Source of the DNA: Cryptomeria japonica
Taxonomy: Eukaryota; Streptophyta; Pinopsida; Cupressales; Cupressaceae
Reading direction: 5' to 3'
DNA length: 64,000 nucleotides
Assembly (NCBI RefSeq): GCF_030272615.1
Contig: NC_081406.1
Location: forward strand, 112,065,783 to 112,129,782
A model generated the notes under the pieces. The model was not told the DNA's origin. It did not search any database and saw only the letters and a list, made by a program, of their open reading frames with translations. The position numbers were made by a program, and so were the translations under genes. This document shows positions 24,076 to 37,626 of this stretch, piece after piece. The number at the start of each line of letters is the position of its first letter. The first letter of the stretch is position 1.

Positions 24076-24150
24076 GCTAGTTTCAAAGAGTGAGTACCCC
24101 TTATAAGACCGATTTGTCTGGTTTCAAGTATACCCTTCTTTGTATAAGAC
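24076..24150 (+). repeat. Paired 35-bp repeat, copy 3 of J
   Basis: Units 24076-24109 and 24116-24150. The second, starting GTCTGGTTTCAAGTATACC and ending GTATAAGAC, is the closest to the K copy at 50201-50235. Confidence 0.65.
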
Positions 24151-25731
24151 ATGTTGATGTTTGATAAAGCTTGATCAATAGATTGATTAACAAGACATGT
24201 GATTAGTTTGATTCTAGACTTTGAGAGTTTGTCTATTATTGATTTGATTTGATGGATGGCCCATGCTTTCTTGCTTTGATTTTCAGATTTGTTATTTAAT
24301 TTTTGAGTTTTATGGATTTTTTCAAGATATTTTGTGATTTTTGATTTTTTCATGACCTTTTTGTGATTTTTAGGGTTTTTTCAGTTATGCCCCCAAGTAT
24401 GCAAATCTATGATAACATGATGATTTACAGAATGCGGTAGAGACAATGAATTTTAATATGAGTTATGCTAATGCATGATGCATGACAAAAATGCAGTTCC
24501 TATTTGAACAAGGATGAGTGTGTGTGTCTTTCATTCTAAAATGAACTAATAGGATTAAAGGTGCGAAACATTTCAGAGATAGGATTTCAATCCATTCTCA
24601 AGATACTTAGACCATCCAACCTAACACAATATGTAACCAAGATTTATGAATGGAGACGCGAAAAACTTCTCCACCAATTCTTGAAACTTTGATCTTCTTT
24701 TGCCCATGTGTGTGTATTTGAGTTCATTTGGACTCTTATAACCAACAAAGACCCTTGGAATCCTATGTGGCTAGCTACATGAGCAATTCTAACTTCAAAA
24801 GCATCTCGGATAGAGCCTCGTTGCCAGCAATATTTTAGGGCTCCGATGAGGTTATGCACTATAATCTCTCAAATATTGCTCCACTTCTAGAAGGCATCCA
24901 CAGCCCTAATGGACTTATTCACATGTTCCTAGAGTCAATATTCTTGTTGCACTTGTATGCATGATATTTCAATTATATCTCTTTGCTCTTTTTTCTTTGA
25001 GATAGATATTGGCATAGTATTTTTCTTATCTTTTCTTGCCTTGACTTGCAAGTAATGAAACCTACTTGGGTATGACAATTACAGTGGTGCTGAAGCAAAA
25101 AATTGGATTTTTCACTAGCCACATAACCAACTAGGTATCTGTAATGACTTAGAGCTTTTGATTAATGTGTGAGATATAACAATTAATAAATTTTGGGTAA
25201 CAAGACTTGATAGTGAAACTATGACCAAGGATAACGCTTAATCACAAGGTGACGTTGAAGATGAATGACTAAAGACCTCCTAAAGACTTCATGAACAAGT
25301 ATCTAGGAAATGAGACAACCTTTGTTCCTTTCAATGCAGACAGGTGAATGACTCAGACAATTATAATGTTTTTATTGATGAAACTATATGAGAAATCAAT
25401 AATGATATGCAAGCAACTATGATGCATTATGAAATGGATATATGCAATGCAATTCAGTAAAGAAATATGCAAATGCAATACTGAAAATTTAAATGAATCC
25501 AACCCTTAGATGTAATATCTTTTTAGGTGCATGTTGTTATTGGGGAAGGATGAAAGGATGGAAAATAGGTGTTGATATGAACTTTGTGTAGATAATTCAT
25601 TGGCCTTTGTTTGAAGAGTTGGATTAACTTGTCTTTTTCAATAGGATATTCGGCTGGGAGTCTTTCATGTATAGTTACTGCTATTGACTCATTATTTTCA
25701 AACTACTTCAGTTGTGGTAAATCTTCTTGCC

Positions 25732-26467
25732 CTAGTCTTTCAAGTGTGGGTGTATGAGGAAAATAGATTTTGGTTTCGAAGTTGTGACATTAGCGAGTGC
25801 TATGCCTATTTTTATTGATGATGAAACAATTTGGGTGGTGATTTCAATAACTGGTGCTATGCTTGTGCTTGTCACCACATTGGCATTTGATGATTGTGCA
25901 CATATAATTTTTGACAAGTTGTCCTGTGTAGTATGATTTGGATTGGTGATTCCATTGGTAAGGGGTTCATGAACAACTTGTATAGAGACATTGAGATCAT
26001 GAGGGAGACTAGGAGATATGGTAGATTCATTTGGTGAGATTAAATCTTGTGAGAGGCATGGAGGATTTTGACACAAAAAATGATGAGATGGAGGGATCTT
26101 GACAAGAATCTGGAGAAATAATGAGATCTTGTTTAGGACATGAAGGTGAAGGGATACTTCAATCTTGACTTGGAAAGATATTATTAGGTAGGATGGAAGG
26201 GATGCCCTGATCTTGCTTAGGAGGTGGATATTGGATGGAACTTGAAAGAACATCTTGCTCTTGAGAAACAAGGATGTTATTATGAGTGGAATAGAAAATA
26301 ATGAGGGGATCATCATAAGATTCTTGATAGGTGGAGTCTTCATAAAAAATTGGGTAGGATGAAAAGGTTTGTTCTTGATCTTGATTTATTTTATGACTGA
26401 TTTCTTTTGATTTTGGATTGTCCTTTTGACATGGGGGAGTTTCCATGGGAGATTTTTGGAAGGTTTT
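25732..26467 (-). pseudogene. Proline-rich gag-like ORF of J, C-terminal part
   Basis: Minus-strand frames here (26497-26159 and 26343-25732, overlapping) are rich in Pro, Ser, Ile and Gln and resemble K at 53100-52700: YPIFYEDSTYQESYDDPLI here against HPIFDQDPMFPDTHDDSPI in K. No known domain. The N-terminal part lies beyond element D at 43655-44241. The role is unknown; its position after the leader suggests a gag-like product. Frame changes and the D insertion disable it. Confidence 0.5.
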
Positions 26468-27261
26468 TGTTGGCATATGCACACTCCAGTGAGACATTGT
26501 AGGTGATTGAAGGTTTTGTCATTGATGGAAATCTTACAATCCTATGGCATCGACAAGGCATTACACTGGCACTAGCAAGATCAGACTCTACACCAGCACT
26601 CAGACCACCGACACTGGCAGAGAAAGGAAGCATACCGGAACAAAGGCCAACAAGATTTTTGTTGTAATATATTTTGTTTATTATTTGTAAAATCATTGTA
26701 AGCTGACTTGGCAAGTTGTAAAATGACTCTTATATAAGAGAGATCATTGTAGCACATTTAATAATGAAAAGAAGAGGAATGGTAGAATGTAATTAGGCAA
26801 ACCTATTATGCAAAATATAGGTTAAAAAGTTTATGTAAGAAGCAGAGTAGAAACCGGCACTCGATCTGGCATTATAGATGCTATTTTGAAGCAGTACAAG
26901 ACACTGGATTTGTATAATCCATTTTGTAAGTCAGTGAGACTTCCCATTTTTTATTTGAGTAGTCAGCTCTAGGCACTTGGCCTTCCTGCATGTCTAGACC
27001 CACAATATTCTCTTATTGTCCAGTAAGTGAATATTGTGGGTCACAAATCCCACTAAGGTTTTTCCCACACCGGGTTTCCTCGTTAAAACATTGTGTTATG
27101 GTGTGTTTTTCATGTGGATGCTTTTAATTCTATTTATTGCATTATTTCTTGCATACCAGTACATAGTATTAATATGTTCTACATGTTTTAAGTTAAGAAA
27201 TTCTATTAACCAGTTAGATGCTGATTCACCCCCCCTCTCAATATCTGTGGGAATCCTAACA
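26468..27261 (+). repeat. 5' LTR of D
   Basis: 794 bp, TGTTGGCATATGCACAC to GAATCCTAACA, paired with 42856-43649. TATATAAG lies at 26731-26738. A seven-C run sits in TGATTCACCCCCCCTCTCA near the 3' end. Confidence 0.85.
26731..26738 (+). promoter_or_regulatory. TATA box in the 5' LTR of D
   Basis: TATATAAG, kept in both LTRs (second copy 43120-43127), about 264 bp into the LTR. Confidence 0.5.
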
Positions 27262-27263
27262 AT

Positions 27264-27275
27264 TGGTATCAGAGC
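27264..27275 (+). other. Primer binding site of D
   Basis: TGGTATCAGAGC, two bases after the 5' LTR. This is the standard initiator tRNA-Met primer site of plant copia elements. Confidence 0.9.
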
Positions 27276-28437
27276 TTGGTTGTCTATTTTTGGAAGCCTA
27301 ATAGCTTGAGGAAGATCTTGACGCCGGTAGAGATGGAAAATCTGATGAAGCAACTAGAAGCATCTCTCTCAGACTATGATGCAGAGAAATTGAAAAACAT
27401 CAAACTAGAAGATGATCTAAAGGCTGCTCAGGATATTATTCAAGCACTTCAAGAAAATCTTACTATTTCAAGAAACAAGAGAAGAGAACTTTGTGAAAAG
27501 ATGAAAAATGAGAATGATGAAAAAGAAACTCTTAATGATATGATAAACAAGCTGAAACAAGAGAACATGACAACAAAGAATGAGATGTAGGATATGACTA
27601 TGAGATTTTGTAAAGAAATTGAAGATAGAAGGAAGAAAGAAGAAGATTTGACCAAAAGACTAAGTGATGTTGCAAATGAAAACACAAGACTTAGCTATGA
27701 AAATGATTTGTTGAAGACAAATCTGATGCACACTCAGAATGACTCAAATGAATGATGAGGCAGAAAGATGTCTTAGAAAGAGAACTAGATACTACAAATC
27801 AACATAAAGAGAAATTCAAGAAAAGCTCAGAAGAACTTGGTAACTTGCTGAAAAATAAAAAACCTAAAGGTGACACTTTTGGAATTGGCTTTGAAGTTGG
27901 TGAAAGCTCTGATACTGCAAACACACAGGATCATAGAAAACCGGTAAGACAACCTACTACTTATAAATTTAATGGAAAATGCTTTAACTATAACACACCC
28001 ACTGGTCAATGTTCAAAATGCAACAAAGTTGGTCACAACTCTGAAAATTGCAGAATGAATGTGAGATGTTATGTTTGTGGAAGATTTGGACACCTATCTA
28101 ATCAATGTAGAACACATACCGACATAGGTTATGGGAAAGCTATTCAGAAGAATAATGTGACTTGCTATGCATGCAACAAAATTGGGCATATTGCTAAATT
28201 TTGCAGAAGCAAGTCCTCACCGGCAGACAACAAAGGTCCTAGTTTCAAAGGTAAAGAAAAAGTTGAAGAGGTTAAGCAAGAATTCTCAAAACAATGGATT
28301 AGAAAGTCAGACCTAAATATTATTGGGAATACTCCTCCACTAGTAGAACCAATCAACACTCCACCGATAGGATAGAGTAGTGCTTCACTAGTAGGACAGA
28401 GTAATACTCCATCGATAGGAATCTCTTCATCAAATTG
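27276..28437 (+). pseudogene. ORF1 of element D: coiled coil plus three CCHC knuckles
   Basis: Opens directly after the PBS. Residues 15-150 are a long charged coiled coil (SLRKILTPVEMENLMKQLEA onward) with a stop at 27588 and a frame change near 27750. The continuing frame 27752-28375 has three perfect C-x2-C-x4-H-x4-C knuckles between 28010 and 28203: CSKCNKVGHNSENC, CYVCGRFGHLSNQC and CYACNKIGHIAKFC. The tail is rich in P, S and N with a short repeat around TPPLVEPINTPPIG. By analogy with gag nucleocapsid it would bind element RNA. B and I carry the same layout. No capsid domain is recognisable, so calling it gag is inference. Confidence 0.75.
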
Positions 28438-28741
28438 AAGAAAATTTTCTTGAGGGTTTGACAATCAATGAGACATATGCTATTATTCCCTCGGTTGATG
28501 GTAAGAAGTTGAATTTACTTCTATACCGGTAGATATGTTAAGTGGCTACTTAACCGACAAGCATTAAATGTGGTAGATGGCAAATAAACATTATAAATTT
28601 GTGGTTTTGGCTCCATTTCATTTCACCGAGATTTCAAACATTCGAAGAGTGTGAAATTTTCAGAGCTAAGGAATTTCAAGCAAAGAGGCAAAGCACTTCA
28701 GCAATCAATCCATCCAAAGGTAGAAAAAGGTATTTATCATC

Positions 28742-30130
28742 ATGGCATCCTCCTCTACACCTGAATTCATAGCAAACCCTAGAGTAGTCGAGGTTATAAA
28801 ACACCCTAGGCCCGTATTTTAGCTAGTTCTCAAGGTAGCTAAGAAAGATGACAATGTAAGTGCTTTTTCCCAAATTATAAAAGGAGTTGTTGTTGCAGAA
28901 GATCCCAAAATATACACTCATTGCAACATAGAGGAATTAGGAGATGAAGAAATTAAAAACATGTATAAGACTTTTATATGTGATAATTCTGGAAATGTAA
29001 AACCTGAACATAAAGTTGTTGAAACCCTAGGATTCACTGAAATCCTCTGCATTCCTGAATTTCCCAAGGAAGTTATTAGGGTAGTTTTAAGTAGGGTACA
29101 TGGTTCATTCTTTTGGCTTGATTTAGTTCACAAAATTACAAAGGAAGCTATGAAAGCAGTAACAGGGTTACCTTCCACCGGTAACAGACCAGACAAGACT
29201 AAGAAGGTCTCCAATGACCTAGTAATGAACTTAACTGGTGCAACATTAGATAGAAGGTCTCTAAGGGTTAATGATGCGACTGATATAAATGTGAGATTTG
29301 TTAGCATGATTTTAGGGTACAAATAAACTCATGCAAACAAACTTAACTTAGTTTCCAGTTTATGCATTAAGAGTGCTTATGACATGGTTAAAGACAATGT
29401 AAAAATTGATGTATGTGAATGGTTAAAAGATGAGTTGATTGATAACTTAGGCAAAATCAAGAAGGATAAGAAAGGAACTTTTAGATTTGGAAATCTACTT
29501 GTATGCTTGATGCTACACATAACCAAACAGGTTCCCGGTATAGGCAATAAGAACCTTGGATTTGATATACTGGTAGGAAAACAATTAACAGACCTATTCA
29601 ACAACATGGGTGAAAACAAAGAAAAGAATATTCATGACTATTTTCAAGCACTAAAGGTTAGGATGAAGAAAAGGATTAGACTGTCACAGAAGATTGTCAA
29701 CAAATACAAGGATGAAATATGTTTTGTGATAAAAAAGGATGAGATCTAGATGGACGTAGTCATCCCAAGAACAATTTGGGTAATGAAGATGGGTTATGAG
29801 ACCGATGATCATATCATTGAGACTTATGCTAAAGAACTTCTGGAAGCACCAAATGAACCAAAGGAAGATGTATTTGGTAGTGCTGAGACCATAGAAAGTC
29901 AAATTGAATCTAAGAAGAGAGTGAAAAAGGTTGAAGTAGTTGTGAGAAGAGGTTCTAGACAAGCTAAGGCTATTAAAGAAGATGTACTGAAACAAACCGG
30001 TATCACTAAGGATGAGTTAGGAACTCTATAGCCTGAGACTCACCTATCACCGATAGCTACTTCTTCAGAGAATGACATTCCTGCAACTTTCAAAAGAGTT
30101 GTAAGGAAAAGGGATCCTTCACCTGCATCC
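28742..30130 (+). pseudogene. ORF2 of element D, N-terminal half
   Basis: One frame runs from the ATG at 28742 (MASSSTPEFIANP) through the H insertion point, with stops near 28820 and at 29324, 29747 and 30029 but no frameshift. Conserved blocks shared with B and I are: a start region with NPRVVEVIKHPRP; VVLSRVHGSFFWLD at 29081-29122 followed by KITKEAMKAVTGLPSTG; VRFVSMILGYK near 29290; FRFGNLLVCLMLHITKQVPGIG near 29485-29540; and PRTIWVMKMGYE near 29765. No enzyme motif is visible. It may be a long gag-like or accessory protein; I do not recognise the family. Confidence 0.6.
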
Positions 30131-31624
30131 TGATAGTTTTGATACTAAATGTTTAATACAGATGCCAACCTAATAAGATGAGAGAGGGAGGTGAATCATA
30201 CAAACTTAATCTTCCATAAAAACAACAGATTCAACTTGGTAAAATATACTTCAGTAATATAACCAAAACTACTAAACATGCAAACTCATAAACATATAAA
30301 CATCATAACACTCATAACACCAGATATAATGTGGAAACCCAAATAGGGAAAAACCATTGTGGGTTTTTAGACCTACTAAGAAATATACTCTTCTAGAGTA
30401 TGCTCGGTTAAAAGCAAATCCTGTTAAAGATTACAAACACATTGCTAGATGTGACCCGGTTAAGGGATTTCCCTCAGATTTGTTAGGATCTTCACCTTGT
30501 TAGAAGTGGCCTTGTTAAAGGATTTCAAACACTCAATCAGAATGTCACCTTGCTAGAGGGTTTTACAAATAATACTGTTAAGTCCACTCAGTTAAGAGAT
30601 TTTCTATCACTTCACAAAATAACAGTAATAAAAATCTATCTGCAACTTCACATCTAAAAATGCTAAAGAAGATTCTTATTTTCTCAATACAACTTAGTCA
30701 TAAGACTTATCTTGTCCATCTGCTAGGCTCTATACTCTTTTATTCCAATAGGTCTTCAAGCTTCTGTACTTGGTAATCACTATGTAGCATCCATGTGCTT
30801 ACACTTGCCCGCATACATTGTTTATTAACAGTTCCTTATTTATAAACAATTTGCCAACCGCTTAATCTCCTTGATCACATATCCCATGATCAATCATAGC
30901 CATTAGATCTTCAAATTTGACCAGGTTCAATGTATCTTCGATCTGAAAATGTTTTACCCTACCTTGGAACTTGCATACATTTCTTGGAACTTTTGCTAGG
31001 GTATTACAGTTCAATTTGAGCCGTAGATCTTCCTGCTGATTTTCCTTTGCCATAGATTCTTTAACAAACTTCATGCATGACATACCAATCATTTAATCAT
31101 AACCAGCTCATCAGCTTCCTTCATTAAATAATACTTTTATTCATTCAATGCATTCTGTTATTACTCGGTTGCAACTCGGTAAATACTAAACTTCATTTGG
31201 TAGACATTCTGCCTTCATTAACTGATAGCGATAACCTTAGGGTTTACCGACTAGGTTCCTTAGGGTTTACTGACTAGGTTCTTTTCTCGGTAACATAGTA
31301 TAGTATTAACCTTACAATCAATAACATATGTAGGATATCAAAACAATCTAAACATCATGATCTCATCATTCTCTAACTCAGTAAGAGTTGCCCATTGAAT
31401 AATTGACTCCACTCCTTATTCATCACATTCTTTCTATGTCTTTTATTGACATCTTTATACTCACCAAATCATACTTCTTAAGATATGGCAACATCATACT
31501 GAATTAGAAAATCAATTTCTTGACATCAATGACAAAATAATAATATTAAGATAGTAAACATCCTTTATCAGTTATATCCATAATCATCAACAACGTTCTC
31601 AATATCCTAATTGAAATGCCAACA
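30131..31624 (-). repeat. 3' LTR of H
   Basis: Plus-strand left end TGATAGTTTTGATAC mirrors the G terminus GTATCAGAATTATCA. The right end, read on minus, is TGTTGGCATTTCAAT after a GGGGGAGAT tract. A minus-strand TATAAATA box lies near 30836-30845. The small frame 30862-31092 is not supported. Confidence 0.75.
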
Positions 31625-31837
31625 ATCTCCCCCTTTGGCATTGATGGCAAAACCAATTGATTTGACCTAATTGATTCAGATTCAGATTGCTGAAATGCTG
31701 AAATGCTCGCCCCCTGTCATCAGACATCTCCCCCATACAATAGTCTTCTCCCCTTTTCTTCAGTCTTCTCCCCCTTTGACAACAATGCAAAAAAGTAAAG
31801 AACTAAAACATAATTTCTTCATGTATGAAGTGATTTC
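31625..31837 (-). other. PPT and 3' internal remnant of H
   Basis: Minus strand holds the PPT GCCAAAGGGGGAGAT and several more purine tracts (AAAGGGGAGAAGAC, TATGGGGGAGATG, CAAAGGGGGAGAAG) in the same order as the 37860-38075 region of G. It is all that is left of the H interior on this side. Confidence 0.7.
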
Positions 31838-33368
31838 TGTTGGCAATATTACATTATAGCAGACAATGAAAGATTGTTGACATTTCAATAAGGATATTGA
31901 GAAGGTTGTTGATGATTATGGACATAACTGATTAAAGATGTTTTACTATCTTGATATTATTATTTTGTCATTGATGTCAAGAAATTGATTTTCTAGTTTA
32001 GTATGATGTTGCCATATCTTGAGAAGTATGATATGAAGATTATAAAGAAGTCGGTTAAGACAAAGGAAAGAATGTGATGAATAAGGGGATAATTTATTCA
32101 ATGGGCAACTACTACCAAGTCAGATAATGATGAGATCTTGATGTTTCAGATTGTTTTAACATCATACATATGTTGTAAAATGTAAAGGTTAATACTATAC
32201 TATGTTATCAGGCAAGAACCTAATCGGTAAACCCTAAGGAACCTAATCGGTAAACCCTAAGGTTATTGCTATCGGTTAATGAAGGCAGAATGTCTACCGA
32301 GTAAAGTTTAGTATTCACTGAGTTGTAACCGAGCTATAACAAAATGCATTAAATATTTACATGTGATATTTAATGAAAGAAGCTGATGAGCTGGAGCAGA
32401 TCAATGATTGGTAAGTCGTGGAAGAAGTCTGTTAATGAATCTAAGGCAATGGAAAGTCGGCAGGAAGATCTACAGCTCAGATTGAACCACATTACCCTAA
32501 CACAAGTTCCAAGGTGAATGTGCAAGTTCCAAGGTGGGGTAAAACATTTTCAGAACGAAAGATACAATGAACCTAGACAAGATTGAAGATCTGATGGTTA
32601 TGATTGATCATGGGAAATGTGATCAAGGAGATTAAGCGGTTAGAAGATTGTTTATAAATAGGAAATTGTTGATAAACAATGTATGCAGGAAAGTGTATGC
32701 ATAGGGATGCTACATAATGATTACCGAGCACAAAAGCTTGAAGACCTATTAGAATAACAGAGTATTGATGCCCAATAGATAGACAAGATTAGTTCTATGT
32801 CTAGATTGTATTGAATAAATAGGAATCTGCTTTAGCATTTTAGATGTGAAGTTGCAGATAGATTTTCATTACTGTTATTTTGTGAAAGTGATAGGAAATC
32901 TCTTAACCAAGTGGACTTAACAGTCTTATATGTAAATCCTATAGCAAGGTGACATTTTGATTGAGTGTTTGAAATCCTTTAACAAGGTCACTTCTAAAAA
33001 GTTGAAGATCCTAACAGATCTGAGGGAAATCCCTTAACCAGGTCACATCTAGCAATGTGTTTGTAATCTTTAACAGGATTTTTTTTTAACCGAGCATACT
33101 CTAGAAGAGTATATTTCTTAGTGGGTCCGAAATCCCATAGTGGTTTTTCCCTATTTGGGTTTCCACGTTAAATCTAGTGTTATGAGGTTTATATTGTTCA
33201 TATGCTTTTGAGTTTGCATGTTTGATAGTTTTTGGTTATATAATTGATATATGTGTTACTGAGGTTGAATCTGATGTTTTTATGGATGATTAAGTTTGTA
33301 TGATTCACCCCCTCCTCTCATCTTGTTGGGTATTGGATCTATACTTATATTAAGTATCAGAATTATCA
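31838..33368 (+). repeat. 5' LTR of G
   Basis: 1531 bp, TGTTGGCAATATTAC to CAGAATTATCA. TATAAATA lies at 32653-32660. The start carries a near-duplicate of its own terminus: TGTTGGCA at the edge and TGTTGACA about 36 bp inside. The copia motif TGATTCACCCCCTCCTCTCA is near 33301. Confidence 0.85.
32653..32660 (+). promoter_or_regulatory. TATA box in the 5' LTR of G
   Basis: TATAAATA followed by GG, conserved in the 3' LTR at 38892-38899 and, inverted, in the H LTRs. Confidence 0.55.
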
Positions 33369-33370
33369 AT

Positions 33371-33382
33371 TGGTATCAGAGC
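33371..33382 (+). other. Primer binding site of G
   Basis: TGGTATCAGAGC, two bases after the 5' LTR, complementary to the 3' end of initiator tRNA-Met. Confidence 0.9.
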
Positions 33383-33432
33383 TTTGGACTCCGAAAGGAA
33401 AGTTTAAAGGCACTTGAGTTAAAGATCCAAAG

Positions 33433-36400
33433 ATGTATAAGAGGGATGCACCGAAGCTGAACAAGTCAAGTTTCTCTACATGGAAGAAAAGGATGAAGCT
33501 ACATCTATCAGGAGTTGGAGAATATGCTATATACTATCTAGAGAATGATTTTGTTGCACTGAGCACCTATCCATTGAATATGAAAGAGATAAAGGCGAAG
33601 CAAGAGCATATTCAAGCAATGATTAAAATAACATCTGCATTGACCGATTCAGAGTTTAATGATCTAGAAGGCTGCAATGATGCAAAGACAATGTGGACTA
33701 AGCTCATATCTGTATATGGGGGAGATGAACATGTTCAAAGAGAAAAAGTAGATAGTCTAAGAGGACAAATTGAATCTATGAGGATGAATGAAGGTGAGAA
33801 CATAACCCAGTACAGTACAAGACTAAAGGAGATTGTAAATCAAATCAAAGGAGCAGAAAGAACTTTTAAAGAAAAGGATGTAACAAGTAAGTTGTTAAGA
33901 ACCCTTCTACCTGCCTATGCAATCTGAGTCTCTGCAATCAATGAATTGAGGTCTGTACCTAATATGCCAGTTTCCTTGGATGCTACTATTGGTAAGCTAC
34001 ATGCATTTGAGTTAAGTAATTTTGATAGCAATGGGCCATCGGTAAATAAAGTTGAATCTGCATTTAGTTCTTTTCATATGAATGAATCTAATGATTACAA
34101 TGAAAGAAAGTATAAGTACTCTGAAGGAGATCACAGTGGAGCAAGTGAAAGATTTCGGAAGAACATGGAGGAGGTACACAAACTGTATGAAGAAATCAAA
34201 AAGCAAGAAGAGTTTGAAGCACTATTGGCCAAAAGGTTACCGAGAGGCAAAGGTAAGTATAAAGGAAAACTACCTTTGAAATGTTTCAATTGTGATAAGA
34301 TTGGACATATGGCTTCTAACTGTCTTGACAAAGATTTTACTGAAAAGAGAGACTACCGAGATGACAGACAGAAAGATAACCATTACAAAGGACATCAAGA
34401 CTTCAGAAGAAGAGATAGAAAGACATGCTTAATAGCTGATGAGGAATCTAATGATGAAAAATCAGATGAGACAGATACAGAGGAAGTTGTTTATGTGGCT
34501 ATCAAGGATGGATCAGATGAAGAAAGGTATGAAGAAAAAGCCCTAATATCTCACATAAACACTAATGATTCTTGGATTATAGATAGTGGATGTTCACATC
34601 ATATGACAGGAGATAAACACAAGTTTGTTATGTTAGAAGATTATGATGGAGGCTATGTTAGATTTGGTAATGATGCACCATGTCCGGTAAGAGGTAAAGG
34701 ATCCATAACACTTCTTGATAATGCAAGATGCAATGATGTTTATTGGGTTGAAGGTTTGAAATACAATTTGTTGAGTGTAGCACAACTAAACAACATAGGT
34801 TACCGAATAGAATTTCAAAAAGGAATTGTCAAAGTTCATGACAAGAATGGAAAGTTAGCTGCTACCGGGACACAAACAAAAAGTAATACATTTCACCTTG
34901 ACTCAACTCACAATAAGTGTTTGCATGCAAAGATTGATGATACCCAGTTATGGCATAAAAGGTTTTGTCATGTTAATTTTGATAATCTGATCAAAATAAG
35001 TAAGAAGCACCGAGTAAGAGGTCTACCGAGTCTTGAAAAACTTGAGAATGCTATGTGCCGAGGATGCCAGATGGGTAAGATGACAAGATCAAGCTTTACA
35101 AGTAAGTCCTACACTTCTAAGGGAATTTTAGATCTTGTGCACACTGATCTTTGTGGTCCTATGAAAGTTCAAAGTTATTATGGTGATAAGTATTTCATAT
35201 TATTTGTGGATGATTATTCAAGGATGATGTTAGTAATGTTTTTAAAAGAAAAATTAGAAGCTTTTAAAATGTTTAAATGGTACAAGGCAAGAGTTGAAAA
35301 TGAAACAAGAAGACAACTAAAATGTCTTAGATCAGATAGAGGAGGAGAGTTCACATCTGATGAGTTCAACCTATTTTGCAATGATCATGGTATTAAAAGA
35401 CAAGTCTCTGCACTGAGAACTCCACAGCAGAATGGGATGGCTGAAAGAAGAAATAGATCTATTGTGGATTGTGCTAGAACACTGATGATTGAGAAGAAGG
35501 TTCCACAAACATTTTGGAGAGAAGCAATAAGCACAACTGTTTAAACCTTGAACCGAGTTCAATTGAAGAAAGGTACTTTGAAGACACCTTATGAAATCTG
35601 GTATGGCAAGAAACCTAATGTAAGTTATTTTAAGATCTTTGGAAGTAAATGCTATATTCATAAAGATGATAAAAATGGCAAGTTTGATAAAAAAGTGAAG
35701 AAGGAACATTTCTAGGATATTCTTCTAGAAGCAAAGCATTTAAATGTTTGATCAAGTCATCTAACAAAATAGTAGAAAGTGCAAATGTGAAAATTGATGA
35801 ATTTGCAAAAAGAAATGATGAAGGGAATTCCAAAGAACCAGAAGACTATGATGAATTTGTCTATGTGCAACCGAGAAGTCCTACCGAGATAATTGTTGAA
35901 GAAAATGAAGAAAATATCCAGTTACCAAGTGATGAAGAAGATCATACAGAGCCTACCGAGCCTGTATTAGCCAAGTATGTCAGAAGACACCATGCACCAA
36001 GTCAGATTATAGGAGATAAATGATCCAGTGATGACAAGGAACAAACTAAGACATAACACATGTTTGATATCTAAATTTGAACCGAGAATAGTGAAAGAGG
36101 CATTTAACAGTGAAGATTGGATAAAGGATATGACAGAAGAGATTGATCAAATCAAGAAGAATGACACATGGACACTGGTCCCAAGACCGAAGGACAAAAA
36201 TGTAATCGGTATAAAGTGGATCTTCAAAAACAAACTAAATGAAAAGGGGGAGGTCATTCAGAATAAAGCAAGATTAGTTTGCAAAGGTTATGCTCAAGAA
36301 GAAGGAATTGATTATGGTGAGACTTTTGTACCTGTTGCTAGACTTGAAGGAGTAAGAACATTGTTGGCATATGCTACTTTCAAGAACTTCAAGGTATATC

Positions 36401-37626
36401 AAATGGATGTCAAATCTACATTTCTGAATGGAATATTAGAAGAAGAAGTTTTCATTGAACAACCTGAAGGATTTGTTGAAGACAATGATAAAGATCAGGT
36501 ATGTAAATTAAACAAAGCTTTATATGGTTTGAAACAAGCACCTAGAGCATGGTATAAGAGATTGCACTCTTATTTGATTAAGATTGGTTTTATAAGGACA
36601 AGTGAAAACAAAAATATGTACATGAAGAATGATGAAAATGGAATACTAATCTGAGCCATATTTGTTGATGATATTATATTTTGTGGAAATGACTCTTTAT
36701 GCAAGAACTTTGGAAATGAAATGAGCAAAGAATTTGGGATGTCATTAATCAGTGAGATAAAGTATTTTATAGGTTTATAGATACTACAAATGAAAAATGA
36801 GATTTTCATTACCCAATCCAAGTACATAAAGGAAATCTTGAGGAAATTTGGAATGGAGGATTCAAAACCAGTAAGTACTCCTATGACTACCAATTGTAAA
36901 CTATCAAAGAATGATGAATCTGCATCTATTGATGAGACACTCTACCGATCTATGATTGGAAAGTTGCAATATGTTGTTCATAGCAAGCCAGATATAGCAC
37001 ATGTAGTAGGTATTGTTGCAAGATTCTTTGCAGATCCTAAGGAAACACACATGACAACAATCAAAAGAATTTTCAGATACTTAAAAGGCACTGAAGATTA
37101 TGGCTTAGTATATCAGAAAGGAAATGATTTTGATTTAAAATTTTATACTGATGCTGCTTGGGGAGGCAACATTGATGACATAAAAAGCACAAGTGGAGGA
37201 GCTTTCTTCTTAGGAGAAAGACTAGTGAGTTGGCTTAGCAAGAAACAAGGATGTGTTTCTCAGTCAATAGTCGAAGCTAAATATGTTGTTGTAGCACTAA
37301 ATTGTACCAACATTGCATGGATCAAACAACTATTGGAAGGTATAAATGAGAAAGTTACCGAGCCAGTAACTATATTCTGTGACAATACTAGTGGCATTAA
37401 TATTTCAAAGAATCCTATTATGCACTCTAAGACAAAACACATATCTATCAAATATCATTATCTTAGAGAAGAAGCTCAAGAGAAGAAAGTGGTGTTGGAA
37501 TATGTTAGCACAAAGGAGCAAATAGTAGATATCTTCACCAAGCCACTACCAAAGGACACTTTTGAATATCTCAAAAGTAAGTTAGGGTCCTACCCCTATC
37601 TTCTACTCACTGACCGAGTTTGGTGA
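33433..37626 (+). pseudogene. Copia gag-pol polyprotein of G
   Basis: Gag (33433-33927) has the copia gag start KLNKSSFSTWKKRMKLHL; a TGA at 33925 splits it from the rest in the same frame. A CCHC knuckle, CFNCDKIGHMASNC, is at 34282-34323. Protease keeps the active site in WIIDSGCSHHMTGD (DSG at 34582-34590). The pre-integrase zinc region (WHKRFCHVNFDNL, CRGCQMGK) precedes the integrase core with D in HTDLCGP, D in LRSDRGGEF and E in PQQNGMAERRN. TAA at 35542 ends that frame; a frameshift near 35700 and another near 36020 follow. Reverse transcriptase (36060-36780) holds [21 protein letters not shown] and FVDDIIF at 36661-36681, with stops at 36652 and 36778. RNase H (about 37140-37560) has YTDAAWGG and CDNTSG, but its SIVEAKY differs from the usual EAEY. 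The element cannot make a full polyprotein. Confidence 0.9.

Larger units (their letters stand above)
22358..25731 (-). other. PPT and 3' untranslated region of J
   Basis: On the minus strand AAAGAAGGGCAAA precedes the LTR start TGTAGACACC and is the likely PPT. The rest has no supported gene. It contains three pairs of 35-bp repeats listed separately, T-rich low-complexity blocks near 23870-23960 and 24290-24375, and sequence such as TGCCCCCAAGTATGC that matches K near 50645. Unlike K it has no plant mobile domain gene. Confidence 0.55.
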